From: Candidatus Thorarchaeota archaeon
GTDB lineage: Archaea > Asgardarchaeota > Thorarchaeia > Thorarchaeales > Thorarchaeaceae
DNA length: 8,065 nt
NCBI GenBank assembly: GCA_029855925.1
Contig: JAGSHP010000053.1
Location: 1-8,065, forward strand
Reading direction: 5' to 3'
The position numbers and the translations under genes are program-made. Shown here piece after piece: positions 1-6,199 of the stretch (the first letter of the stretch is position 1; each line of letters starts with the position of its first letter). The notes beneath the pieces are model-generated. The model made no database searches and was not told the origin of the DNA. It saw only the letters and a list, made by a program, of their open reading frames with translations.

Positions 1-533
1 ACCCTGTCCTCTGTCAGGGTTGTGGGAAGTGTGCTGCGGGTTGTCCCTCTGGCGCAATCACCATGAAGCACTTCACCGATGACCAGATTCTTGCTCAGAT
101 CAGAGCAGCCCTGGAAGATGTGCCGCCAACCGAACCACGCATAGTCACACTCGTGTGCAACTGGTGCAGCTATGCAGGTGCCGATAGTGCCGGCGTGGCT
201 CGATTACAGCAGCCCACGCTGGTCCGAGACATACGCGTCATGTGTACTGGCAGACTCAGTGTCACTCACCTGTTGGAAGCATTCCGGCAGGGGGCAGATA
301 TGGTCTGGGTTTCTGGCTGCCACGTGGGTGATTGCCACTACGTTGATGGGAATCTCAGTTTTGAGCGACGCTTCAACATTGCCCGAAAGATCATTGAAAA
401 GGCTGGTCTTGAGCCAGAGCGTCTACAATTCACCCACATCAGTGCGAGTGAAGGTACTATCTGGGCTGAGAAGGTCAAAGAGATGAGCGAGCTTGCTGAA
501 CGTCTTGGGCCAAGCCCGCTGAGAGCGAGGTGA
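1..533 (+). CDS. HdrA-MvhD fusion, C-terminal part (5' end outside window)
   Basis: This is the tail of a longer protein; the reading frame is open from base 3 to the left edge. The first 20 residues seen hold a complete 4Fe-4S motif (C-x2-C-x2-C-x3-CP at fragment residues 4, 7, 10, 14) followed by SGAIT, which matches the C-terminal ferredoxin of HdrA. The rest is MvhD: CNWCSYAGAD (Cys52, Cys55), RVMCTGR (Cys81) and GCHVGDCHY (Cys106, Cys111), the cysteines of the MvhD [2Fe-2S] domain. MvhD passes electrons from a hydrogenase or other dehydrogenase to the HdrA flavin in the cytoplasm. HdrA-MvhD fusions are known, for example HdrA2 of Methanosarcina acetivorans. The ATG at 63 is internal, not the start, because it lies just after the ferredoxin motif. 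The stop TGA at 531-533 sits inside the hdrC ribosome-binding site. The upstream HdrA part is inferred from the visible tail only. Confidence 0.93.
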   Translation, partial: PVLCQGCGKCAAGCPSGAITMKHFTDDQILAQIRAALEDVPPTEPRIVTLVCNWCSYAGADSAGVARLQQPTLVRDIRVMCTGRLSVTHLLEAFRQGADMVWVSGCHVGDCHYVDGNLSFERRFNIARKIIEKAGLEPERLQFTHISASEGTIWAEKVKEMSELAERLGPSPLRAR

Positions 534-538
534 TAATC

Positions 539-1063
539 ATGGAAGATACATGGGGTCAATTCAAGAGTTTCGAGGGCGCCAAGTTTGAGGCACTGAGTGC
601 GGACTTCACAAGAGAGGTCTCCAGCCTGATTGGTGGGCAGGACCTCACGGCGTGCTTCCAGTGTGCCAAGTGCAGTGCAGGATGCCCTGTCAGTGACAAG
701 GTCAACATCCAAGTCCATGAGCTCATGCGAATGCTCCTGTTCGGCCTCGAGGAGGTCTTGGAGACCGACATGGTCTGGCTCTGCACAACATGTTATACCT
801 GCCAAGAGCGATGCCCCCAAGGAATTTCGATCACCGACATCATCTTTGGTCTGAAGAACATGGCGTTCAAGCGGGGAATTCGCCCCAAGGGGTACGTTGT
901 GGCAAGACAGGGACTGTTTGATACGGGTCGCCTCTACGAGCCCACCGATTGGGAACGCGAGGACCTAGAGCTTGACGATGTTCCTGAGTTTGACATCAAC
1001 GATATCCAGAAGATGTTCAAGAAGACGGGACTGCTAGAGCTTGAGGAGAAGGAGGATGCATGA
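539..1063 (+). CDS. hdrC: Heterodisulfide reductase subunit C (HdrC-like)
   Basis: Small iron-sulfur protein of 174 aa that carries electrons from HdrA to HdrB. Two classic 4Fe-4S motifs are intact: CFQCAKCSAGCP (Cys39, 42, 45, 49) and CTTCYTCQERCP (Cys82, 85, 88, 92), separated by the helical VHELMRMLLFGLEEVL segment usual in HdrC. The acidic C-terminal tail (from about residue 139) has no recognisable domain. There is no membrane segment, so it is the soluble type rather than HdrE/DsrM-linked. I chose ATG 539 because GAGGTGA at 527-533 lies 5 bases upstream; an in-frame GTG at 530 would add three residues but falls within that ribosome-binding site. It follows the MvhD fusion directly and runs into hdrB, so the three form one operon. 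Confidence 0.95.
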   Translation: MEDTWGQFKSFEGAKFEALSADFTREVSSLIGGQDLTACFQCAKCSAGCPVSDKVNIQVHELMRMLLFGLEEVLETDMVWLCTTCYTCQERCPQGISITDIIFGLKNMAFKRGIRPKGYVVARQGLFDTGRLYEPTDWEREDLELDDVPEFDINDIQKMFKKTGLLELEEKEDA

Positions 1064-1064
1064 G

Positions 1065-1943
1065 ATGACTGAAGAATATGAAGTCTTCTTGGGATGTGCG
1101 ATCCCCAATCGATTCAACAATTACGAGAGTTCAATGCGCACAGTCGCAGAGGCACTTGACATCAAGCTTCTGGACTTTGACGGAGCCTCCTGTTGTGGCA
1201 CAGTCGTCCTCAAGTCAATTGACGAGACCAGCTGGCTCTCGCTGTCTGGTCGAAACATAGCCCTTGCCGAGAGTCGCGGACATGACATCGTGACCCCGTG
1301 CAATGGTTGTTATGGTTCTCTCAAGGACACGGATCACGTTCTCCACGAGCATGAGGAACAGCGCAATGCTGTCAACGAGATTCTCAAGGAGCTTAATCTG
1401 GAGTACAAGGGTGCGGCACGAATCCGCCACTTTGTGGAGGTGCTATACGACCTCCGTGACAAGATCCGTGAGAAGATCGTTCGCCCGCTCACTGGTCTGA
1501 GAATCGCGTTTCATCCCGGCTGTCACCTCCTGCGGCCATCGACGGTCACTGGATTTGATGACCCAGAGCTTCCAAGAAAGGTGGACGAGCTTCTTGAATT
1601 GACAGGTGCAACTAGTGTCTCCTGGACTCTAAAACTCAGATGTTGTGGCTCCCCGCTACTCATAACCAGTGAGGAGGTTGCAACTCAAATCCTGCGGGAG
1701 AAGATGGAGTCCGCACGGGACGCTCAGGCTAACTGCGTGGTGACTAACTGCCCTGCCTGTCACACACAATTTGACGTACAGGCTATTGGTCTCAAAGACT
1801 CTGCTGGCGAGTCCCTTGAGTTGCCTGCACTCTTTGTGACGCAGATACTGGGCCTTGCAATGGGTCTTGACCCCGAACCTCTGGGTCTTGAGCTGAATCG
1901 TATTTCTCTTGACCCGATACGTGAGATTCTTGGAATCGAATAG
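1065..1943 (+). CDS. hdrB: Heterodisulfide reductase subunit B (HdrB-like)
   Basis: Catalytic disulfide-reducing subunit of 292 aa. It has both CCG domains. The first uses Cys11 (FLGCAIPNRF), Cys43-Cys44 (ASCCG) and Cys79/Cys82 (CNGC). The second uses Cys153 (HPGCHLL), Cys193-Cys194 (RCCG) and Cys229/Cys232 (CPAC). In characterised HdrB these cysteines bind two noncubane [4Fe-4S] clusters that cleave the CoM-S-S-CoB heterodisulfide. All ligands are present, so the enzyme looks functional, although outside methanogens the disulfide is usually unknown. ATG 1065 is preferred because GGAGG (1051-1055) lies 9 bases upstream; ATG 1056 is only one base from it. The hdrC stop overlaps the alternative start region, indicating coupled translation. 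The gene ends 29 bases before the converging DUF2096-like gene. Confidence 0.95.
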   Translation: MTEEYEVFLGCAIPNRFNNYESSMRTVAEALDIKLLDFDGASCCGTVVLKSIDETSWLSLSGRNIALAESRGHDIVTPCNGCYGSLKDTDHVLHEHEEQRNAVNEILKELNLEYKGAARIRHFVEVLYDLRDKIREKIVRPLTGLRIAFHPGCHLLRPSTVTGFDDPELPRKVDELLELTGATSVSWTLKLRCCGSPLLITSEEVATQILREKMESARDAQANCVVTNCPACHTQFDVQAIGLKDSAGESLELPALFVTQILGLAMGLDPEPLGLELNRISLDPIREILGIE

Positions 1944-1972
1944 AGTGAACTCAAGAACTAAGGACAAGCAGT

Positions 1973-2545
1973 TCAAGCCTGCTCGATCCTACTCTTGCCA
2001 TAGAATAGTTCTCCAATGATCTCGCGTGCCTCATCAACGCACTCTCTCTTACCCGATACGAGGAGATGGTTGTCCCCGTCCAGCGAGATGAGCACTCGGC
2101 AGTCCTCCGCAATCTCAGATATCACTTCAACAGGGATGTCCTCGGGCAGACGAATGCGGAAGAATCCCACATCCTTCTCACGCGGTAACTCTGTGATTGG
2201 GGTTTCTCTCTCATCCTTGGGAAGTGGTATCTCGCCTCGCAGGGCAGCATCAAATCTGTCCTCCCACATCTGTCTATACTCTACGCCCTTTCTCTCCTCT
2301 GCCCAGACCATTATTGTCTGGCGCAGAGTGTAGATCTTCTCTTCCATCTCAGTCCTCAGTCGAAGGTCCGCATCCTCGGTCACACGAATTTCATCCTTAT
2401 ACGCGCGAAGATACTCGATGACCATCTTGCTGTTCCTGAAGTCCTGATAGGTGAGTTCCGGAATGAAGACCTCCATCTTGGTCAGTTCCCCAAGCAGGTC
2501 GTTCAGTACCATCCAGCAGGCAGCAAGGGACTCGAGCGGAATCAT
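1973..2545 (-). CDS. DUF2096-like archaeal protein coupled to hdrA
   Basis: Soluble protein of 190 aa without cysteine clusters, membrane segments or a known catalytic motif. Residues 5-100 are helical (MVLNDLLGELTK, then DFRNSKMVIEYLRAYK, then a long charged helix). Residues about 127-184 read as a small alpha/beta domain (FFRIRLPEDIP, VLISLDGDNHLLVSG, VDEAREIIGEL) resembling KH-like or ACT-like folds. Layout and wording recall the archaeal DUF2096 family, from memory and not searched. The function is unknown. ATG 2545 is chosen because GGGAGTGA (minus strand, 2561-2554) sits 8 bases upstream; a GTG at 2557 would place the start inside that site. The hdrA stop codon is the last three bases of the ribosome-binding site, so translation is probably coupled to hdrA. 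That makes a role in Hdr assembly or regulation worth considering, by inference. Confidence 0.8.
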   Translation of the reverse strand: MIPLESLAACWMVLNDLLGELTKMEVFIPELTYQDFRNSKMVIEYLRAYKDEIRVTEDADLRLRTEMEEKIYTLRQTIMVWAEERKGVEYRQMWEDRFDAALRGEIPLPKDERETPITELPREKDVGFFRIRLPEDIPVEVISEIAEDCRVLISLDGDNHLLVSGKRECVDEAREIIGELFYGKSRIEQA

Positions 2546-2553
2546 ATGGACAA

Positions 2554-5500
2554 TCACTCCCTGAGCATCTCTGTGATCTGTTCGAGAAAGCTCTTCTCAC
2601 GCCACCATCTCAGGTCGCGGGCGCCGGTCGGACAGATGGCTGCACAGGCACCACAGCCCTGGCAACGCATCTCGTCTGTGAAGCTCTTCTTCACCCCTGG
2701 TGCCACTTCCAGCATCCCTACAGCATCATAGGGGCATATCTCAGAATAATGACACAGGTCGCATCCGACACAGAGTTCCTCATTGACCTCCGCGGTCAAG
2801 AGTTCGATATCGACAGTTCCGAGGTTCAGAGGTATCACCGCCTGACTGGCTGCGCCCCTGGCCTGATTGATAGAGTCTGAGATGTTCTTAGCGTATGTCA
2901 CTCCAAGAAAGACACCTGGAACGGTTGTCTCCACGGGCTTGAACTTCATGTGCATCTCAAGAAGGAATCCATCCTGACCCCTGTTGATTCCGAGAGCCTT
3001 GACAAGCTCCGATACGTCATGAGGTGCCTCAAGACCCAGTGCGAGAACGACCATATCGGACCGGATCTGGAATGTCTCCTGTGAAAGAGTGTCATACACG
3101 GTCACGATGGCCTCATCACTGTCAGGCGCCTTCTCTACAGTCACAGGCTTCTCCCGGACCCACCGGAGATAGGTGACGCCATTCTGTCGATTCTCGCGCC
3201 ACATCTCCTCCATGTCGTTTCCAAAGGGTCGAATATGCTCCTTGTATGCCGAGAAGACTCGAATGTCTGGGAACATCTCTTTGAGTTCCTTTTGGAGTGT
3301 GATGACCGCAGAGCAACATACCCGTGAGCAATACCGGTTTCCCTCGCCGGGATTCTGTCTCGATCCAACACAGTGAATGAAGACTGGATTCTTTGGTGGC
3401 TCCTTCAGCTCTCCATTTCGAAGCAATCTCTCAAGCTGCAAGGTGGTGATCACTGATGGGACCTCACCATAGCCATACTCTCCCTTCTTTGGCTCATACG
3501 TGTCTGTCCCCACTGTGATGACCATGGTTCCAACTCGAATGGTCTCTCTCTCACCCGTTTCCACGTTCTCAATAGTGATGTCATAATTTCCGTACGAACC
3601 ATCTCTGAGGACAACTTTAGAGTTGAGGATTACTCTGATTCTCTTTGCCTTATTGACCTTGGTCACCAAGTCCTCAACTATCTGACTTGCTGGTGTAAGT
3701 CTGGGGAAGACGCGATGAAGATCATTCAGCCTGCCGCCAAGCTTGTCGGTCTTTTCGACGAGGACGACATCAAAGCCCTTTGTGGCAATATCCAGGGCAG
3801 CAGTCATCCCCGAGACTCCACCACCAACAACCATCACCCGCCGTGTGACCTCTACCTTCTTGATGGGCACTTCTTCGTTATTGATGGCCTTTGCCACACC
3901 ACTCCGAATCATGTCCTGTGCCTTTTCCTGCCTCACCTCTGGCGGTGCGTGAGCATTAACAAGTGCCAGCTGTTCTCTGAGTCCAACCGGTCCGACCAAA
4001 TAGTATCCCGAGAGTCCTGCTCTCTCCATTGCCCCTCTGAAGGTCTCTTGATGCTGAAGCGGAGAGCATGAACCGACCACGACTCTATTGAGTTTGTGTT
4101 CCTTAATTGCCTCAGTTATCAGAGCTTGGCCCGGATCACTGCACATGAATAGATAGTCGGTACTGTACACAACATGGGGTAGATTGCGCGCCCACTTTGC
4201 CAGTCCTGGAGAGTCAATCACATTGCCAATGATGCCTCCACAGTGACAGATGAATACCCCAACGCGCGGTTCACCAGTTCCATCAATTCTTTCAATGTCC
4301 GATGGTGGGGCTGGCTTGGGCAGTGGCAGATGCGCTCCTGCGGCCATTGCCGCTCCCTTCCCCTCGTTGACAGTGTCAGTTCCATCTCTTGGTCCGTGAA
4401 TGCACCCTGCCATGAATACACCTGGGCGTGTGGTCTCCAGTGATGCCTCATTCGGGTCCAGTTCCTTGACCCAGCCCTTCTCATCAAGCTCGATCTTGAG
4501 GATCTTTGCAAGTTCACTATGACCTTCATTAGGTCTGAAGCTGGAGTTCAGTACGACCATGGAGATGTCTGTGAGTTCTATGATCTCCCCTTTGTCGGTG
4601 TCCTCCATCTTGACAGTCAGGTCATGTGTATCAGGGTCCTCAGAGACCTCTGCAACCCTTCCACGGATGAACTTTATTCCCTGATTGTGTTCCGAGTCCC
4701 AAAGGAACTCTTCCAGTGCCTTTCCGGCAGTACGCAGGTCCATGTACGTGTAGATGATCTCGCAATGGTCCTCGGGATAATGCATCCTTGTTACCTGCGC
4801 CAGTTTGAGCCCAAATGCGCAACACACTCTATTGCAGTGTTCGCTATATCCCTGAATATGCTCTCGCACATCTCTACTGCCAACGCAATTGATGAATAGG
4901 ATTCTACTCGGCTCTCGCCCATCTGATGGCCTGACCATGTGCGCATCTGTTGGCCCTGTGGGGTGAGTCATGCGGTCATACTCGAGGCTCGTGACCACGT
5001 TGGGAAAGATACCATATCCATACTCTCCATAATCGACAGGCTTGTACTCCTGAAATCCTGTGGCCACAACAATTGAGCCAACATTGAGATCGAACAGTTT
5101 GTCCTCATCATCATACATTATACAATCCTGGGGGCACACGCCAGCGCATGTTCCGCAGCCTATACAGGCATCCCTGTCGATTGTGGCAATCAATGGTATC
5201 TGCTGAGGGAAGTTCATGTAGATTGCCTTTCGCAATGAGAGACCATGATTGTATTCATCTGGCACCTCAACGGGGCATGAACGTATGCACATCTGACAGC
5301 CAGTGCACTTCTCTTCATTGACATACCGCGCCTTCTTGCGGATTGTCACAGTAAAGTTGCCCTTGGAGCCCCTGACCTTCTCGACGGTCGAGAGGGCATG
5401 AATTGTGATATTGGGATGCTTACCGACAAATGAGGTGAGCGGTGTCATCACACACGCAGAGCATTCTAAGGCTGGAAATATCTTGTATATGGCAACGTAA

Positions 5501-5658
5501 TTGCCTCCAATATTCACTGTCTTCTCAATCATATGGACGTGATACCCGCTGTTCGCAAGATCGAGGGACGCATTGATGCCTGCCATTCCGCCACCGATGA
5601 CAAGAACGTCAGTCGGCTTTGTCTTCGTCTTTGGCTGCTCGGCTGACTGGCTGACCAT
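2554..5658 (-). CDS. hdrA: Tandem (double-module) HdrA, FAD/Fe-S electron-bifurcating subunit
   Basis: Large flavoprotein of 1034 aa; canonical HdrA is about 650. Module 1 starts directly with an FAD fold (IGGGMAG, residues 21-27), then Cys66/Cys69 (ECSAC), an inserted two-cluster ferredoxin (Cys118/121/124/128 and Cys165/168/171/175) and the HdrA-specific motif Cys258...Cys275-x3-Cys279-Cys280. Module 2 begins with the N-terminal domain normal for HdrA (FICHCGG 469-475, MCSDPGQAL from 505, GSCSP from 529), then a second FAD fold (VGGGVSG 611-617), a second Cys763...Cys777-x3-Cys781-Cys782 motif and a C-terminal ferredoxin (Cys963/966/969/975 and Cys999/1002/1005/1009). Module 2 lacks the inserted ferredoxin, and the ECSAC cysteines are replaced (Pro656, Gln659). 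The halves share repeated wording such as GEYGYG and FxxCVGSR, so they arose by duplication or fusion. HdrA normally binds FAD and bifurcates electrons as a dimer; this could be an internal pseudo-dimer. ATG 5658 has GGAG 11 bases upstream. There is no MvhD fusion here. Confidence 0.95.
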   Translation of the reverse strand: MVSQSAEQPKTKTKPTDVLVIGGGMAGINASLDLANSGYHVHMIEKTVNIGGNYVAIYKIFPALECSACVMTPLTSFVGKHPNITIHALSTVEKVRGSKGNFTVTIRKKARYVNEEKCTGCQMCIRSCPVEVPDEYNHGLSLRKAIYMNFPQQIPLIATIDRDACIGCGTCAGVCPQDCIMYDDEDKLFDLNVGSIVVATGFQEYKPVDYGEYGYGIFPNVVTSLEYDRMTHPTGPTDAHMVRPSDGREPSRILFINCVGSRDVREHIQGYSEHCNRVCCAFGLKLAQVTRMHYPEDHCEIIYTYMDLRTAGKALEEFLWDSEHNQGIKFIRGRVAEVSEDPDTHDLTVKMEDTDKGEIIELTDISMVVLNSSFRPNEGHSELAKILKIELDEKGWVKELDPNEASLETTRPGVFMAGCIHGPRDGTDTVNEGKGAAMAAGAHLPLPKPAPPSDIERIDGTGEPRVGVFICHCGGIIGNVIDSPGLAKWARNLPHVVYSTDYLFMCSDPGQALITEAIKEHKLNRVVVGSCSPLQHQETFRGAMERAGLSGYYLVGPVGLREQLALVNAHAPPEVRQEKAQDMIRSGVAKAINNEEVPIKKVEVTRRVMVVGGGVSGMTAALDIATKGFDVVLVEKTDKLGGRLNDLHRVFPRLTPASQIVEDLVTKVNKAKRIRVILNSKVVLRDGSYGNYDITIENVETGERETIRVGTMVITVGTDTYEPKKGEYGYGEVPSVITTLQLERLLRNGELKEPPKNPVFIHCVGSRQNPGEGNRYCSRVCCSAVITLQKELKEMFPDIRVFSAYKEHIRPFGNDMEEMWRENRQNGVTYLRWVREKPVTVEKAPDSDEAIVTVYDTLSQETFQIRSDMVVLALGLEAPHDVSELVKALGINRGQDGFLLEMHMKFKPVETTVPGVFLGVTYAKNISDSINQARGAASQAVIPLNLGTVDIELLTAEVNEELCVGCDLCHYSEICPYDAVGMLEVAPGVKKSFTDEMRCQGCGACAAICPTGARDLRWWREKSFLEQITEMLRE

Positions 5659-5669
5659 TTGGAATCAAA

Positions 5670-5737
5670 CTCCGATTTGAGTATGGCAGTGCAAAGAATA
5701 GATTGGGCGATATAACAGTTGTGACATGTTGCACAAC
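5670..5737 (-). promoter_or_regulatory. hdrA promoter, ribosome-binding site and possible operator
   Basis: Reading the minus strand, a TATA-like GTTATATCG lies at 5716-5708. It would place transcription start near 5685, giving a leader of about 25-30 bases that contains GGAG at 5673-5670. Directly upstream of the TATA element, at 5718-5737, is an inverted repeat GTTGTG-N8-CACAAC with perfect 6-base arms. A protein bound there would sit on the TFB recognition position. The promoter is supported by spacing; the operator role is inference and the short arms could arise by chance. Confidence 0.5.
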
Positions 5738-5820
5738 CGCCACCCAAGTCACCTCGGTTAGACTCAGGCATTATTTTCAGGTCATTGACCACATCATGCG
5801 GGACCATTTGTTCCGATGTG

Positions 5821-5838
5821 AAATCATTTAACTGATTT
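5821..5838. promoter_or_regulatory. 18-bp near-perfect palindrome over the candidate promoter of the small coiled-coil gene
   Basis: AAATCATTTAACTGATTT pairs with itself at 8 of 9 positions (only T5827/C5832 fails). Its centre TTTAA lies about 26 bases before ATG 5855, where an archaeal TATA box would sit for a leaderless or very short-leader transcript. A dimeric regulator bound here would block TBP. The remaining bases of this divergent gap (5738-5820) show no convincing site. Confidence 0.4.
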
Positions 5839-5854
5839 GAGTCGTGATGACTTG

Positions 5855-6193
5855 ATGGTGTTCAACTTGACCGGAAACGAAGACACCGAGGCCGCCCAAG
5901 ACCCCGAAGACATTCGCCACTCTCTGGATGATCTCATTGCCAAGCTGGAACCCACACCCGAAACAAGTGGTGGATGGGGCGCTGTCATGTCCGAGCATAA
6001 ACAGGAATGGGAGCGACTCAAGGCGCAGATTCACGAGCGGCAAAAGGCCCTGAAGGCACTTGTCAGAGAGAAGAAGTCTGGCGAACTCTCCCCTGAAGAG
6101 TTCGAGCGGAAGTATCGTGAGATCCAGGACGAACTCACAGCACTCGAGTTTCAGGTATACAATCTACGACTTGGGACCGATGTAAAGCTCTAA
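5855..6193 (+). CDS. Small charged coiled-coil protein with SHOCT-like segment, unknown function
   Basis: A 112-aa soluble protein that I do not recognise as a named family. Residues 1-45 are acidic and probably flexible (DPEDIRHSLDDLIAKLEP, then a Pro/Gly stretch). Residues about 46-104 are a long charged helix with heptad-like spacing, and LVREKKSGELSPEEFERKY (69-87) resembles the SHOCT short-helix motif (basic helix, G-x-L-S/T-x-E-E-F). It has no Cys, signal peptide or membrane segment. ATG 5855 is preferred: GTGAT (5844-5848) lies 6 bases upstream. A TTG at 5837 would add six residues but falls within the palindrome covering the likely promoter. It is divergent from hdrA and its stop lies 6 bases from the stop of the converging metal-binding protein gene. 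An oligomerising or adaptor role is a guess from composition. Confidence 0.72.
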   Translation: MVFNLTGNEDTEAAQDPEDIRHSLDDLIAKLEPTPETSGGWGAVMSEHKQEWERLKAQIHERQKALKALVREKKSGELSPEEFERKYREIQDELTALEFQVYNLRLGTDVKL

Positions 6194-6199
6194 TGGCGA

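Noticed and set aside
63..533. ATG 63 as the start of a free-standing MvhD
   Set aside because: The frame is open upstream to the window edge and encodes a complete 4Fe-4S motif typical of HdrA, so the ATG is internal to a fusion.
338..820. A 160-codon - strand frame across the MvhD-HdrC junction
   Set aside because: It overlaps two genes with intact Fe-S motifs and contains no recognisable motif of its own.
1944..1972. Bidirectional terminator between hdrB and the DUF2096-like gene
   Set aside because: The 29-base convergent gap shows neither a stable hairpin nor a clear T-rich run on either strand.
1656..1976. A 106-codon - strand frame at the end of hdrB
   Set aside because: It is antisense to the second CCG domain of hdrB and shows no protein-family signal.
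3715..4071. Open frames on the + strand opposite hdrA, the longest 118-126 codons
   Set aside because: They lie opposite the strongly supported hdrA frame, have no recognisable domains and no convincing ribosome-binding sites; they are shadows of its codon use.
5659..5854. Possible small RNA or riboswitch in the hdrA divergent gap
   Set aside because: Only short palindromes and promoter-like elements are visible; no extended structured leader or known RNA motif could be recognised.
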